The notes below the pieces were generated by a model. It saw only the letters and a program-made list of their open reading frames with translations, had not been told where the DNA came from and did not search any database. From an uncultured Dehalococcoidia bacterium (lineage in GTDB: Bacteria; Chloroflexota; Dehalococcoidia; Lucifugimonadales; GCA-2712585), in assembly GCA_951812825.1 (NCBI GenBank), contig OX638324.1, positions 1,239,141 to 1,303,140 of the forward strand: DNA of 64,000 bases, given 5' to 3'. Shown here piece after piece: positions 43,167 to 52,399 of the stretch; within the stretch, counting starts at the first letter, position 1; each line of letters opens with the position of its first letter. The position numbers and the translations under genes are program-made.

Positions 43167-44492
43167 TCACCCTCCTACCTCTTCATTCCAATCGAGCATT
43201 TTCACATCCACAATCTGACCCTCCTCCATACGGGGCAGATCCTCGGGACAGATGGCCAGCCCGTTGGCCCGCGCCATGGAGGTGAGGATGTTCGAACCCT
43301 GGGGGCCCGTGGGCGTGGCGTAATAGCTGCCGTTGCGCCTTGTCACCCGCACCCGGGCGAAGACGCGACGGCCGTCGAAGTTGACTATCGGCCCCTTGAG
43401 CTCGGCGCGGATGGTGGGCTTCGCCAGGTCCGTGCGGCCCAGCATCCGGAGGATGGCGGGGCGGGCGAACTCTTCGAAGGCGACCATGGCGCTGACGGGG
43501 TTGCCGGGCAGACCAAGATGGGGGACCGTGCGGCCGTCTTCGTCGCGGAGCATGCCCCAGGCCAGGGGCTTGGCGGGACGCATCCGCACGGACCAGAAGT
43601 TGACCTTTCCACGCTCCGCGAGAACGTCCTTGACGATGTCGTAATCGCCCTTGGACACGCCGGCCGAGGTGAGGAGCAGGTCTGCCGTCAGCCCCTCGTT
43701 CAGCTTCAGGTGCATGTCTTCCAGGTTGTCGCGGGCGATGCCGAGCATCTGTGGGACACCGCCGTAGCGCCGCACGGAGGCGGCCAGGCCGTAGCTGTTG
43801 CTGTCGTAGATGCGTCCGGGCTGGGGCGTTTCCCCTGGCTCCTGGAGTTCGTCTCCGGTGGCGAGGATCGCAATCCTGGGGCGGCGAATCACCGGCACCC
43901 GCTCGATGCCGAGGGAGGCCAGCACGCCTATCTCCGAGGGTCTTAGGACGGTGCCCCGCTCCAGGACTTTTTCGCCGGCCTTCACGTCTTCGCCTGCGGG
44001 CCGGACGTGGGTGCCGAGGGGCTGGTCGACGAGGATGGCGATTTCGTCCATTGAGTCGCCGCGAGCCTTCCGCTCCACCTCGTCCGTCTCCTCGAAGGGA
44101 ACAATGGTATCGCAGCCCTCGGGGGTGGGCGCGCCAGTCATTATGCGGAGGGAGGTCCTGGGTTCCACGGCGCGGTCGGGGACCTGGCCAGCAGCTATGA
44201 GACCGATTACCCGGAGGACGACGGGGTTTTCGGGGGAAGCGCCCTTCAAGTCCTCGTGTCGCAGGGCGTAGCCGTCCATAGCGGAGTTGTCGGACGGGGG
44301 AATGTTAAGGGGAGAAAAAACATCTTCGGCGAGGGTCTGGCCCAGGGCTTCAAGGATGGGCCTGGTCTCCGGCTCCAAGGGGCTGAAGGCGGCGATGATG
44401 CGGTCGAAGGCCTCTTCGACGCTAAGCATATCGGCGTGGTAGTGACCGCGCCGAGGGCTGTGGTGACGCTTGCCGTGGCGGTGCTCCTTCAT
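43167..44492 (-). CDS. moeA: Molybdopterin molybdenumtransferase MoeA with His-rich N-terminus
   Basis: The 441-residue protein inserts molybdate into adenylylated molybdopterin. It shows PPSDNSAMDGYALRHED, RIMTGAPTPEGCDTIVPFEETDE, ILATGDELQEPGE, SAGVSKGDYD and HLGLPGNPVSAMVAFEEFA, the standard MoeA motifs. Unusually, the first 22 residues are Arg/His-rich (MKEHRHGKRHHSPRRGHYHA), with seven His. The start at 44492 is supported by GGGAG eight bases upstream and by the ATGA overlap with the pheT stop; the later Met at residue 22 has no ribosome site. A metal-binding role for the tail is possible. Confidence 0.95.
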   Translation of the reverse strand: MKEHRHGKRHHSPRRGHYHADMLSVEEAFDRIIAAFSPLEPETRPILEALGQTLAEDVFSPLNIPPSDNSAMDGYALRHEDLKGASPENPVVLRVIGLIAAGQVPDRAVEPRTSLRIMTGAPTPEGCDTIVPFEETDEVERKARGDSMDEIAILVDQPLGTHVRPAGEDVKAGEKVLERGTVLRPSEIGVLASLGIERVPVIRRPRIAILATGDELQEPGETPQPGRIYDSNSYGLAASVRRYGGVPQMLGIARDNLEDMHLKLNEGLTADLLLTSAGVSKGDYDIVKDVLAERGKVNFWSVRMRPAKPLAWGMLRDEDGRTVPHLGLPGNPVSAMVAFEEFARPAILRMLGRTDLAKPTIRAELKGPIVNFDGRRVFARVRVTRRNGSYYATPTGPQGSNILTSMARANGLAICPEDLPRMEEGQIVDVKMLDWNEEVGG

Positions 44493-46909
44493 GCGACGTC
44501 TCCCTCTCCGGCGCCCCGCTGCACCGCTCCCACTTCCCTTTCGAGCAGGGAGAGAACGCGGGCCAGGCTTCGATTAACGTCGCGCGCAGACAGGGTGCGG
44601 TTGGGTGCTCGGAAGTGGATGCGGTATCCGAGGGAGACCTGACCGGGGGGCGCTTCATCGCCCTCGTAAACGTCGAAGAGGACGGCGCGCTCCACCAGGG
44701 GCTGACCGTCGATAATCTGCTGGATGCGGGCGGCGGGAACGTCCCGGCCCACGAGGATGGAAATGTCGCGTAGGGAGGCGGGGAAGCGGTAGAGGGGCTT
44801 GACCGACTGCCGCGCCTGGGGCATGGCCTCGAACAGGCGGGTAACATTGATTTCGAAGAATACGACGGTGCCATCCACCTCGAAGGCTTCCGCGGTCAAG
44901 GGGTGCACCTCGCCAACGCTGCCGACGACGGCTCCATTGACGGAGACGGCGGCCGCCTTTCCTGGGTGGAGGAAGTCGTCTGCGAGGGGGCGGAATTCGC
45001 CTTCTACGCCCAGCCGCCCAAGCAAGGACTCAACGATTCCCTTGGCGTCGTAGAAATCATAGCTGGCCGGGGCGGAGAGCCATCCCTCGCCCGTGCGCTG
45101 CCCGTGCAGAAGGCCGGCGGCGATTTCCGGTTCCTGGGGCAGGTCTTCGCCCTGTTTCAGATATATTCGGCCCATTTCAAAGATTGCGACGGCCCGCGCG
45201 TCCCTGGCCACGTTGTAGGAGAGGGTGTTCATGAGGCTGGCGCGGAGGGTGGGCCGCATGTACTTGAACTCGCGGCTCATGGGGTTGGACACGGTCAGAA
45301 GGTCATCATCGGTATCCGCAATTCGGGCTTTGCGCAGCAGGTCCAGGCCGACGGCAGAGTAGCTGATGATCTCCTGCAGGCCCTGACGGACGAGGAGGTC
45401 GCGCACCCTTTCGCGGAAGGCGCGAAGTTCCTGGCCATCGTGGTAGGGGATGGCGGTTTCGAGCATCTCCGTGGGGATGGAGTCGTAGCCGACTATCCGG
45501 GCGACTTCTTCCACCAGGTCATCCTCGATGATAATGTCGCTGCGCCACGGGGGGGCCGTAGCCCGTAAGGTTTCATCGTTCTCCACCGCCGCGTCGAAAC
45601 CCAACGACCTGAGGACGGATGCAGCCTGCTCCATGGAATGCTCCATGCCCAGTACCTGCTTCATGCGGGCGGTGGTCAGGAGCATGGGGCGCGGCTTTTC
45701 TCGCTCCGGATACACGTCGATGATGCCTCGAGCCACGGTGCCGCCTGCCACCTGCTGTATGAGCTGGGTGGCGCGTCGAAGGGCGAGGGGCGGCAGGTCG
45801 GGGCGGAGACCCTTTTCGAAGCGGACAGTGGCTTCCGTGCGTAGGCTGAAGTCCGCGGCGGTGCGGCGGTTGTTGGAGGGGTCGAAGCTGGCGGATTCCA
45901 GGACAACGTCGGTTGTCGCTTCCGTGATGCCGCTGTCTAGGCCGCCGATTACGCCTCCCAGGGCCCGCGCGTCCCGGTCATCGGCGATGACGAGGTGGTC
46001 GGAGCCGAGGGGGATTTCGATTTCGTCCAGGGTGGTCATGGTCTCGCCGGTGTAGGCGCGGCGGACATGGATGCGCTGCCGGAGGAGGGTCTCGTAGTCG
46101 AAGGCGTGGAGAGGCTGCCCGTACTCCAGCATCACGTAGTTGGTAACGTCCACCACGTTGTTGATGGGGCGAACGTCGCACTGCTCCAGCCGCTTTTGCA
46201 GCCAACGGGGGGATGGGCCGACGCGGATGCCGCGGATGAGGCTGGCGGTGTAACGGGGGCAGAGGTCGGCATCCTGGATGTTCACGGAAAGGAGGTTGCG
46301 GATCTCCTGGCCTTCTTCTGTATAGAGCACCTCCGGCGGTCGGACCCGGTTGCCGGTGAGGGCCGCGACCTCGTAGGCCACGCCCAGGACGGAGAGCCAG
46401 TCGGAGCGGTTGGGGGTCGGTTCCAGGTCGAGAATAGTGTCGCCTAGATAGTCATCGAGGGCCATGCCCAGAGGGGCGTCCGACGGAAGCACCAGAATGC
46501 CGTCGTGGTCTTCGCCGAGGCCAAGCTCTCGCTCCGAACAAACCATGCCGCGGGAGACGACGCCGCGGATCTTGGCGGGCTTCAGCTTCGACAGCTTGCC
46601 GTTCCGGGCGTCGATGAGGCTTGCGCCCACCTGGGCGAAGGCGATTTTCTGTCCCTGGGCCACGTTGGGGGCGCCGCAGACGACCTGGTGGGGGGCGTCT
46701 TCGCCCAGGTCCACGGTGCAGAGGACGAGCCTGTCGGCGTTGGGGTGCCGCTCGACCCTTTCGACGAAGCCGACGGAGCAGTTCTCCCAACCGCCGACGA
46801 CGATGACGTCGCCCACTTCAAGGCCGGCCATGGTCAGGCCGTGGGCGATGTCTTCGGCGGGAATGTCGAAGTCCACCAGTTCTCTCAGCCAGGAAAGGGG
46901 GATTTTCAT
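44489..46909 (-). CDS. pheT: Phenylalanyl-tRNA synthetase beta subunit
   Basis: The 806-residue protein has the full bacterial layout. First is MKIPLSWLRELVDFDIP, with a tRNA-binding EMAP-like domain (GFVERVERHPNADRLVLCTVDLG), then B3/B4 editing domain, B5 domain (PNRSDWLSVLGVAYEVAALTG in the early part), catalytic-like core, and the C-terminal ferredoxin-fold anticodon domain (YRFPASLRDISILVGRDVPAARIQQII). With PheS it charges tRNA-Phe, and a tRNA-Phe gene lies at 5.1 kb. It follows pheS by 21 bases and overlaps moeA by four. Confidence 0.97.
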   Translation of the reverse strand: MKIPLSWLRELVDFDIPAEDIAHGLTMAGLEVGDVIVVGGWENCSVGFVERVERHPNADRLVLCTVDLGEDAPHQVVCGAPNVAQGQKIAFAQVGASLIDARNGKLSKLKPAKIRGVVSRGMVCSERELGLGEDHDGILVLPSDAPLGMALDDYLGDTILDLEPTPNRSDWLSVLGVAYEVAALTGNRVRPPEVLYTEEGQEIRNLLSVNIQDADLCPRYTASLIRGIRVGPSPRWLQKRLEQCDVRPINNVVDVTNYVMLEYGQPLHAFDYETLLRQRIHVRRAYTGETMTTLDEIEIPLGSDHLVIADDRDARALGGVIGGLDSGITEATTDVVLESASFDPSNNRRTAADFSLRTEATVRFEKGLRPDLPPLALRRATQLIQQVAGGTVARGIIDVYPEREKPRPMLLTTARMKQVLGMEHSMEQAASVLRSLGFDAAVENDETLRATAPPWRSDIIIEDDLVEEVARIVGYDSIPTEMLETAIPYHDGQELRAFRERVRDLLVRQGLQEIISYSAVGLDLLRKARIADTDDDLLTVSNPMSREFKYMRPTLRASLMNTLSYNVARDARAVAIFEMGRIYLKQGEDLPQEPEIAAGLLHGQRTGEGWLSAPASYDFYDAKGIVESLLGRLGVEGEFRPLADDFLHPGKAAAVSVNGAVVGSVGEVHPLTAEAFEVDGTVVFFEINVTRLFEAMPQARQSVKPLYRFPASLRDISILVGRDVPAARIQQIIDGQPLVERAVLFDVYEGDEAPPGQVSLGYRIHFRAPNRTLSARDVNRSLARVLSLLEREVGAVQRGAGEGDVA

Positions 46910-46930
46910 GGGGCTAGCGTTGCAATCTCC

Positions 46931-48010
46931 CTAAAACTGGCCGAGGAACCGGAGGTCGTTGGAATAGAAGAGGCGGATGTCCTCGATGCCGTACTTGAGC
47001 ATGGCGACACGGTCGGGGCCGATGCCGAAGGCGAAACCGGTGTAGATTGCAGGGTCGTAGCCAACGTCGGACAAGACCTTCGGATGGACCATGCCCGCGC
47101 CGAGAATCTCTATCCATCCGGCCTCGCGGCAGACGGTGCACGGGGAGCCGTTGACGCTGCCCTGACCTTCGCAGACGAAGCAGTCGATGGACATGTCCAC
47201 GCCGGGTTCGACGAAGGGGAAGTAGTCGCAGCGAAAGCGGACTTTGCGCTCTGGGCCAAAGACCCGGCGGGCGAACTCGTAGAGGGTCCCCTTCAGGTGG
47301 GCCATGGTGATGCCCTTGTCGACGGCGAGACCCTCTATCTGGTGGAAGTGCCACTCGTGGGTAGCGTCGGTGGCCTCGTAGCGGTAGACCTTGCCGGGAA
47401 CAACAACTCGCACAGGCGGGTCGGTCTTCTCCATGGTGCGGGCCTGCATGGGCGAGGTGTGGGTGCGGAGAAGCATGGACTGGCGGCCTTCCGCGTCCTT
47501 GTGGTCAATCCAGAGGGTGTTGAACATGTCCCTGGCCGGGTGGTCCGAGGGGATGTTCAGCATCTCGAAATTGTAGTGGTCCCACTCCACCTCCGGGCCT
47601 TCAATGACCTGGAAGCCCATGGAGACGAAGGCGTCGCACATCTCCCGGATAATCTGGGTGAGGGGGTGGTAGCGGCCAACGGTCGCGGGACGGCCGGGCC
47701 GGGTGACGTCGATCTGCTCCTGCTCGGCGAGAAGGGCGAACCGACCTTCGCGAACGCGGCGGCGGGCGGCGCCCAGTTCCTCCTCTAAGAGGGTCTTCGT
47801 GCGATTGGCTTCCTGCCCGGCTGCCCGGCGATCCTCGGGGGGCAGCGAACCGAGGGTGCGCAGAACGGTGGTGAGTCGTCCACGACGGCCCAGGAATTTT
47901 ACTCGCCACTCTTCGAGGGACTCCTCGGAGGTCAGGCCCTGGAGTTCATCCAGGGCTTCACTCTGCACCCCGCCGAGATCCTCGATCAGCTGCGCAGAGG
48001 TCATGGACAT
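46931..48010 (-). CDS. pheS: Phenylalanyl-tRNA synthetase alpha subunit
   Basis: The 359-residue class II core starts with a coiled-coil N-terminus and contains HPLTQIIREMCDAFVSMGFQVIEGPEVEWDHYNFEMLNIPSDHPARDMFNTLW (motif 1), TRTHTSPMQARTM, YRYEATDATHEWHFHQIEGLAVD (motif 2) and GIGPDRVAMLKYGIEDIRLFYSNDLRFL (motif 3). The ATG at 48010 is used; MTSAQ two codons on is possible. The promoter at 48127-48155 gives a leader of about 110 bases with no T-box or leader peptide visible. Confidence 0.97.
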   Translation of the reverse strand: MSMTSAQLIEDLGGVQSEALDELQGLTSEESLEEWRVKFLGRRGRLTTVLRTLGSLPPEDRRAAGQEANRTKTLLEEELGAARRRVREGRFALLAEQEQIDVTRPGRPATVGRYHPLTQIIREMCDAFVSMGFQVIEGPEVEWDHYNFEMLNIPSDHPARDMFNTLWIDHKDAEGRQSMLLRTHTSPMQARTMEKTDPPVRVVVPGKVYRYEATDATHEWHFHQIEGLAVDKGITMAHLKGTLYEFARRVFGPERKVRFRCDYFPFVEPGVDMSIDCFVCEGQGSVNGSPCTVCREAGWIEILGAGMVHPKVLSDVGYDPAIYTGFAFGIGPDRVAMLKYGIEDIRLFYSNDLRFLGQF

Positions 48011-48126
48011 CGGGGGTGCCTGCGAGACGGGGCTGTTGAGGTAAGGTGGGTTGGGGAAAGACGGGCGAGGCGTCGAAGCTCGCCGCTTGGCGGATGCGTG
48101 GTTAGTGGGTTAGGCATTTGGAGCCA

Positions 48127-48155
48127 ATTATAGAATTGGGCGTGCAAAGGGTCAA
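48127..48155 (-). promoter_or_regulatory. Strong promoter of the pheS-pheT-moeA operon
   Basis: On the minus strand, TTGACC (48150-48155) is followed after exactly 17 bases by TATAAT (48127-48132). Transcription would start near 48120 and run through pheS, pheT, moeA and the unknown 158-residue gene. It is the best sigma-70-like promoter in the window. Confidence 0.75.
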
Positions 48156-48233
48156 GAAACAGGACGTGGCGACTAGACTCGCAGTCGGACGACGTTCAAC
48201 CGTCGCAAAGAAGTCCGATCCGCCGAGAGATTG

Positions 48234-51200
48234 TCATTCGCAGAAGGGCAACCCGCCCAAATTGCTAGAGCTATACAATTGCCATTCCAGGCTGGCCGGC
48301 ACACAGCCGCTCAACCGATTCTCGCTGAGGTTCAGCTCCCGCAGGTTGGCGAGGTTGCCCAACTCCATAGGTATCTCCCCGCTTAGCTCGTTCGCGTGGA
48401 GGTACAGCCATTCCAGGTTGGCCAGGTTGCCCAACTCCGCCGGTATCTCACCGCTCAGCTGGTTCCCGTCTAGGTCCAGCCTTTCCAGGTTGGCCAGGTT
48501 GCCCAACTCCGCCGGTATCTCACCGCTCAGCTGGTTAGAGCCTAATGCCAGCCCATTCAAACTCGTGAGGTTGCCCAACTCCATAGGTATCTCACCGCTT
48601 AGCTCGTTCGCGTGGAGGTACAGCCATCTCAGGTTGGCCAAGTTGCCCAACTCCGCCGGTATCTCTCCGCTAAGCTGGTTCCCGTAGAGACGCAGTGTTA
48701 GCAGATTAACCAGGTTGCCTAACTCTACCGGTATCTCCCCGCTTAGCTGGTTCTCGTAGAGACGCAGTGTTAGCAGATTAACCAGGTTGCCTAACTCTAC
48801 CGGTATCTTCCCGGTTAGCTCGTTCTCGTTGAGAAACAGTACTTCCAGGTTGGCCTGGTTGCCCAACGCCATCGGTATCTCTCCGCTCAGCTCGTTCTCG
48901 TGGAGGTCCAGCCATCTCAGGTTGGCCAGGTTGCCCAACTCCATAGGTATCTCCCCGCTAAGCTGGTTCCCGTCAAGCCTCAGCATGTCCAGATTAGCGA
49001 GGTTGCCTAACTCGACTGGTATCTCCCCGCTTAGCTCGTTCTCGTGGAGTTCCAGTTCTAACAGGTTGGCCAGGTTGCCCAACTCCATAGGTATCTCCCC
49101 GCTTAGCTGGTTCCCGTCAAGCCTCAGCCATATCAGGTTGGCGAGGTTGCCCAACTCTGCCGGTATCTCCCCGATTAGCTGGTTCCCGCCGAGGGACAGT
49201 GATCTCAGTTTGGCCAAGTTGGCCAACTCCGCCGGTATCTCCCCGCTTAGCTCGTTCGCGTGGAGGTACAGTGATCCCAGGTTGGCCAGGTTGGCCAACT
49301 CCGCCGGTATCTCCCCGATTAGCTGGTTCCCGCCGAGGGACAGTGATCCCAGGTTGGCCAGGTTGGCCAACTCCGCCGGTATCTCCCCGATTAGCTGGTT
49401 CCCGCCGAGGGACAGTGATCTCAGTTTGGCCAGGTTGGCCAACTCCGCCGGTATCTCCCCACTCAGCTCGTTCGCGTGGAGGTACAGTAATCCCAGGTTG
49501 GCCAGGTTGGCCAACTCCGCCGGTATCTCCCCACTCAGCTCGTTCCCGTGGAGGTACAGTGATCCCAGGTTGGCCAGGTTGGCCAACTCCGCCGGTATCT
49601 CTCCACTCAGCTCGTTCCTACCGAGGAACAGTGATTGCAGGTTGGCCAGGTTGCCCAACGCCGCCGGAATCTCCCCGCTTAAATTATTCAGTCTAAGGTC
49701 CAGCTTAACTACGCGGCTTTCAAAATCGGTGGTAACGCTGTACCATACACTCAACGGCTCATCGGTCAGCCAGTTGGTGTTGTTATGCCAGGTCTCGCCA
49801 CCGGTGGCGTGGTATAGGGCCACGAGAGCATCCCTTTCGGCCTCGAGAGTAGTGATCAACGTGGTCAAAGCACCGCAGAAGGGCAACCCGCCCAAATTGC
49901 TAGAGCTATACAATTGCCCTTGCAGGCTTGCCGGCACGCAGCCGGTCAACTGGTTCTCGTGGAGGAACAGTCTTCGCAGGTTGGCCAGGTTGCCCAACGC
50001 CACCGGTATATCCCCGCTTAGCTGGTTCTCGTGGAGGTGCAGTATTCGCAGGTTGGCCAGGTTGCCCAACTCCGCCGGTATCTCTCCGCTCAGCTCGTTC
50101 CAGCTGAGGTGCAGCCATATCAGGTTGGCCAGGTTGCCCAACGCCGCCGGTATATCCCCGCTTAGCTGGTTCTCGTGGAGGTGCAGTATTCGCAGGTTGG
50201 CCAGGTTGCCCAACTCCGCCGGTATCTCTCCGCTCAAATTATTCCGTCTAAGGTCCAGCTCAACTACGCGGCCTTCCGAATCGGTGGTAACGCCGTACCA
50301 TACACCCAACGGCTCATCGGTCAGCCAGTTGCTCTGGATCTCCCAAGACTTGCTACCGGTAGCATTGTACAGAGCCACGAGAGCATCCCTTTCGGCCTCG
50401 AGAGTAGTGATCAACGTGGTCAAAGCACCGCAGAAGGGCAACCCGCCCAAATTGCTAAAGCTATCGAACTGCTCTTCCAGGACATCCGGCACACATCCGC
50501 TCAGCTGGTTCCCGTTGAGGTTCAGTGATTCCAAGTTGGGAAGATTACCCAACTCCCACGGTATCTCTCCACTTAGCTGGTTATTACTGAGAAACAGGTG
50601 TGCCAGATTAACCAGGTTGGCCAACTCCATAGGTATCTCCCCGCTTAGCTGGTTCCCGTTGAGGTCCAGCCATTCCAGGTTGGCCAGGTTGCCCAACTCC
50701 ATAGGTATCTCCCCACTCAGCTCGTTATAGCTGAGCAGCAGTGTTCGCATGTTGACCAGATTACCCAACTCCGCCGGTATCTCCCCACTCAGCTCGTTCC
50801 CGCGGAGGTCCAGTTCTGTCAAGTTGCCCAGATTGCCCAACTCCGCCGGTATCTCTCCGCTCAGCTCGTTCCCGCGGAGGTTCAGCCAATTCAAGCTGGC
50901 CAGGTTGCCTAACTCTACCGGTATCTCCCCGCTTAGCTGGTTAGAGCCTAATGCCAGCCCATTCAAACTCGTGAGATTGCCCAACGCCGCCGGTATCTCC
51001 CCGCTTAGCTGGTTAGAGCCTAATCCCAGCAAATTCAAGCTGGTGAGGTTGCCCAACTCTGCCGGTATCTCTCCTCTTAGCTGGTTAGAGCCTAATACCA
51101 GCACATTCAAGCTGGTGAGATTGCCCAACTCCGCCGGTATCTCCCCGCTTAGCTGGTTAGAGTTGAGGTACAGTAATCGCAGGTTGGCCAGGTTGCCCAA

Positions 51201-52265
51201 CTCCGCCGGTATCTCCCCACTTAGCTGGTTCCCACCCAGGTGCAGTTCTGACAGGTTGGCCAGGTTGCCCAACTCCGCCGGTATCTCTGCGCTCAGCTGG
51301 TTAGAGCTGAGGTACAGTAATCGCAGGTTGGCCAGGTTGCCCAACTCCGCCGGTATCTCCCCACTTAGCTGGTTCTTGCTGAGGCGCAGTGATTGCAGGT
51401 TGACCAGGTTGCCCAACTCTGCCGGTATCTCTCCGCTCAGCTGGTTACCGTTGAGGTGAAGCCCTAGCAAGTTGACCAGATTGCCCAACTCTGCCGGTAT
51501 CTCCCCGCTTAGCTCGTTCCAGCTGAGGTACAGTGTTAGCAGGTTGGCCAGGTTGCCCAACTCCGCCGGTATTTCTCCGCTCAAATTATTCTGTCCAAGG
51601 TCCAGCTCAACTACGCGGCCTTCCGAATCGGTGGTAACGCCGTACCATACACCCAACGGCTCATCGGTCAGCCAGTTGGTGTTGTCATACCAGGTCACGC
51701 CACCGGTGGCGTGGTATAGGGCCACGAGAGCATCCCTGTCTATGTCGCTGCCGTTGACCTCATCCAGCGCAGTTTCATCCGTGGCAGCGACATCTATACA
51801 GTCGGCCTCCACCAATCGCTGTCGAATGTCCTCAGGCATTCTTTCGACGATCTCCCGTATCTTCGCGCCCCCTGCTTCCACAGCCTCGAAGATGACTTGC
51901 AATGCGAGTGAGTCAATCTGATCGTCCTTGGGATACGAGTCAACGTATGCCTTGGTTATCTCAGAAGATATGAGGTTTGCATGGTGCCATTCGGCGGCCT
52001 CGGCGGGAGGAACCATAGCCGACATTCTGTCTATAGTCGCCGCCATATGAGCCGAAAACTCACCATAGGTCTTGGGTTCTACTCCCAGTAACGAGGCACA
52101 GTCCAACTTCGCCAGGTAATCATCAAGGGACAGCATTTCAATAGGAACGACTGTGTATGTCGGCGTGGGCGCCCCATCTCCTTCGCAGGACGCCAGCGCA
52201 AAGACAATCAGCGCGGCTAGAACTACGATGACAGCAGCGAAACGGAGATGTAGTGGATGAAGCAA
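48234..52265 (-). CDS. Giant leucine-rich-repeat lipoprotein (1343 aa, 41 LRRs in three blocks)
   Basis: A TTG start behind AAGG gives a signal peptide with lipobox (LIVFALASC, Cys27), then a helical region (about 45-170). Three LRR blocks follow, of 16 (from residue 218), 5 (from 667) and 20 (from 852) 24-residue units of plant-type consensus LxxLxLxxNxLSGEIPxELGNLxN. Each block has an N-cap ERDALVALYxATGxxxW...NWLTDEPLGVWYGVTTDSEGR and closes with LSGCVPxxL plus SNLGGLPFC, a pair of Cys per cap. The repeats would form a surface solenoid for binding proteins or glycans. It lies alone between pheS and a small unknown gene on the plus strand. Confidence 0.9.
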   Translation of the reverse strand: MLHPLHLRFAAVIVVLAALIVFALASCEGDGAPTPTYTVVPIEMLSLDDYLAKLDCASLLGVEPKTYGEFSAHMAATIDRMSAMVPPAEAAEWHHANLISSEITKAYVDSYPKDDQIDSLALQVIFEAVEAGGAKIREIVERMPEDIRQRLVEADCIDVAATDETALDEVNGSDIDRDALVALYHATGGVTWYDNTNWLTDEPLGVWYGVTTDSEGRVVELDLGQNNLSGEIPAELGNLANLLTLYLSWNELSGEIPAELGNLVNLLGLHLNGNQLSGEIPAELGNLVNLQSLRLSKNQLSGEIPAELGNLANLRLLYLSSNQLSAEIPAELGNLANLSELHLGGNQLSGEIPAELGNLANLRLLYLNSNQLSGEIPAELGNLTSLNVLVLGSNQLRGEIPAELGNLTSLNLLGLGSNQLSGEIPAALGNLTSLNGLALGSNQLSGEIPVELGNLASLNWLNLRGNELSGEIPAELGNLGNLTELDLRGNELSGEIPAELGNLVNMRTLLLSYNELSGEIPMELGNLANLEWLDLNGNQLSGEIPMELANLVNLAHLFLSNNQLSGEIPWELGNLPNLESLNLNGNQLSGCVPDVLEEQFDSFSNLGGLPFCGALTTLITTLEAERDALVALYNATGSKSWEIQSNWLTDEPLGVWYGVTTDSEGRVVELDLRRNNLSGEIPAELGNLANLRILHLHENQLSGDIPAALGNLANLIWLHLSWNELSGEIPAELGNLANLRILHLHENQLSGDIPVALGNLANLRRLFLHENQLTGCVPASLQGQLYSSSNLGGLPFCGALTTLITTLEAERDALVALYHATGGETWHNNTNWLTDEPLSVWYSVTTDFESRVVKLDLRLNNLSGEIPAALGNLANLQSLFLGRNELSGEIPAELANLANLGSLYLHGNELSGEIPAELANLANLGLLYLHANELSGEIPAELANLAKLRSLSLGGNQLIGEIPAELANLANLGSLSLGGNQLIGEIPAELANLANLGSLYLHANELSGEIPAELANLAKLRSLSLGGNQLIGEIPAELGNLANLIWLRLDGNQLSGEIPMELGNLANLLELELHENELSGEIPVELGNLANLDMLRLDGNQLSGEIPMELGNLANLRWLDLHENELSGEIPMALGNQANLEVLFLNENELTGKIPVELGNLVNLLTLRLYENQLSGEIPVELGNLVNLLTLRLYGNQLSGEIPAELGNLANLRWLYLHANELSGEIPMELGNLTSLNGLALGSNQLSGEIPAELGNLANLERLDLDGNQLSGEIPAELGNLANLEWLYLHANELSGEIPMELGNLANLRELNLSENRLSGCVPASLEWQLYSSSNLGGLPFCE
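48273..51614. repeat. 72-base tandem repeats encoding the LRRs (three arrays)
   Basis: Arrays at about 50463-51614, 49908-50267 and 48273-49712 consist of 72-base units. Non-repeat cap segments between them are near-identical in DNA: the 40-odd bases at 48237-48280, 49873-49916 and part of 50433-50456 match exactly. Identity above protein constraint implies recent duplication or gene conversion. The units have no spacer-repeat pattern, so this is not a CRISPR. Confidence 0.85.
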
Positions 52266-52399
52266 GTGAATACCTTAACACAACAGGTGGTGCAACTGCT
52301 TAAGGCAGGTCAAGCGCCACACAAGCTACGACATGGTTTATAGTAGCATCAATCATCCAAAACCAACCCAATCCTCATCAAGAAGAAGGAGGTTAGCAG

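Noticed and set aside
48011-48233. T-box or attenuator before pheS
   Set aside because: No specifier-loop or T-box motif, no Phe-rich leader peptide and no terminator hairpin with T-run could be found.
48273-51614. CRISPR-like periodicity
   Set aside because: The 72-base units are contiguous and coding, with no unique spacers; they encode LRRs.
48118-51921. Long plus-strand open frames (up to 647 codons) opposite the LRR gene
   Set aside because: They mirror the 72-base repeat on the other strand, give repetitive Ser/Pro/Arg-rich products, and lack ribosome sites; the minus frame has a signal peptide and conserved LRR consensus.
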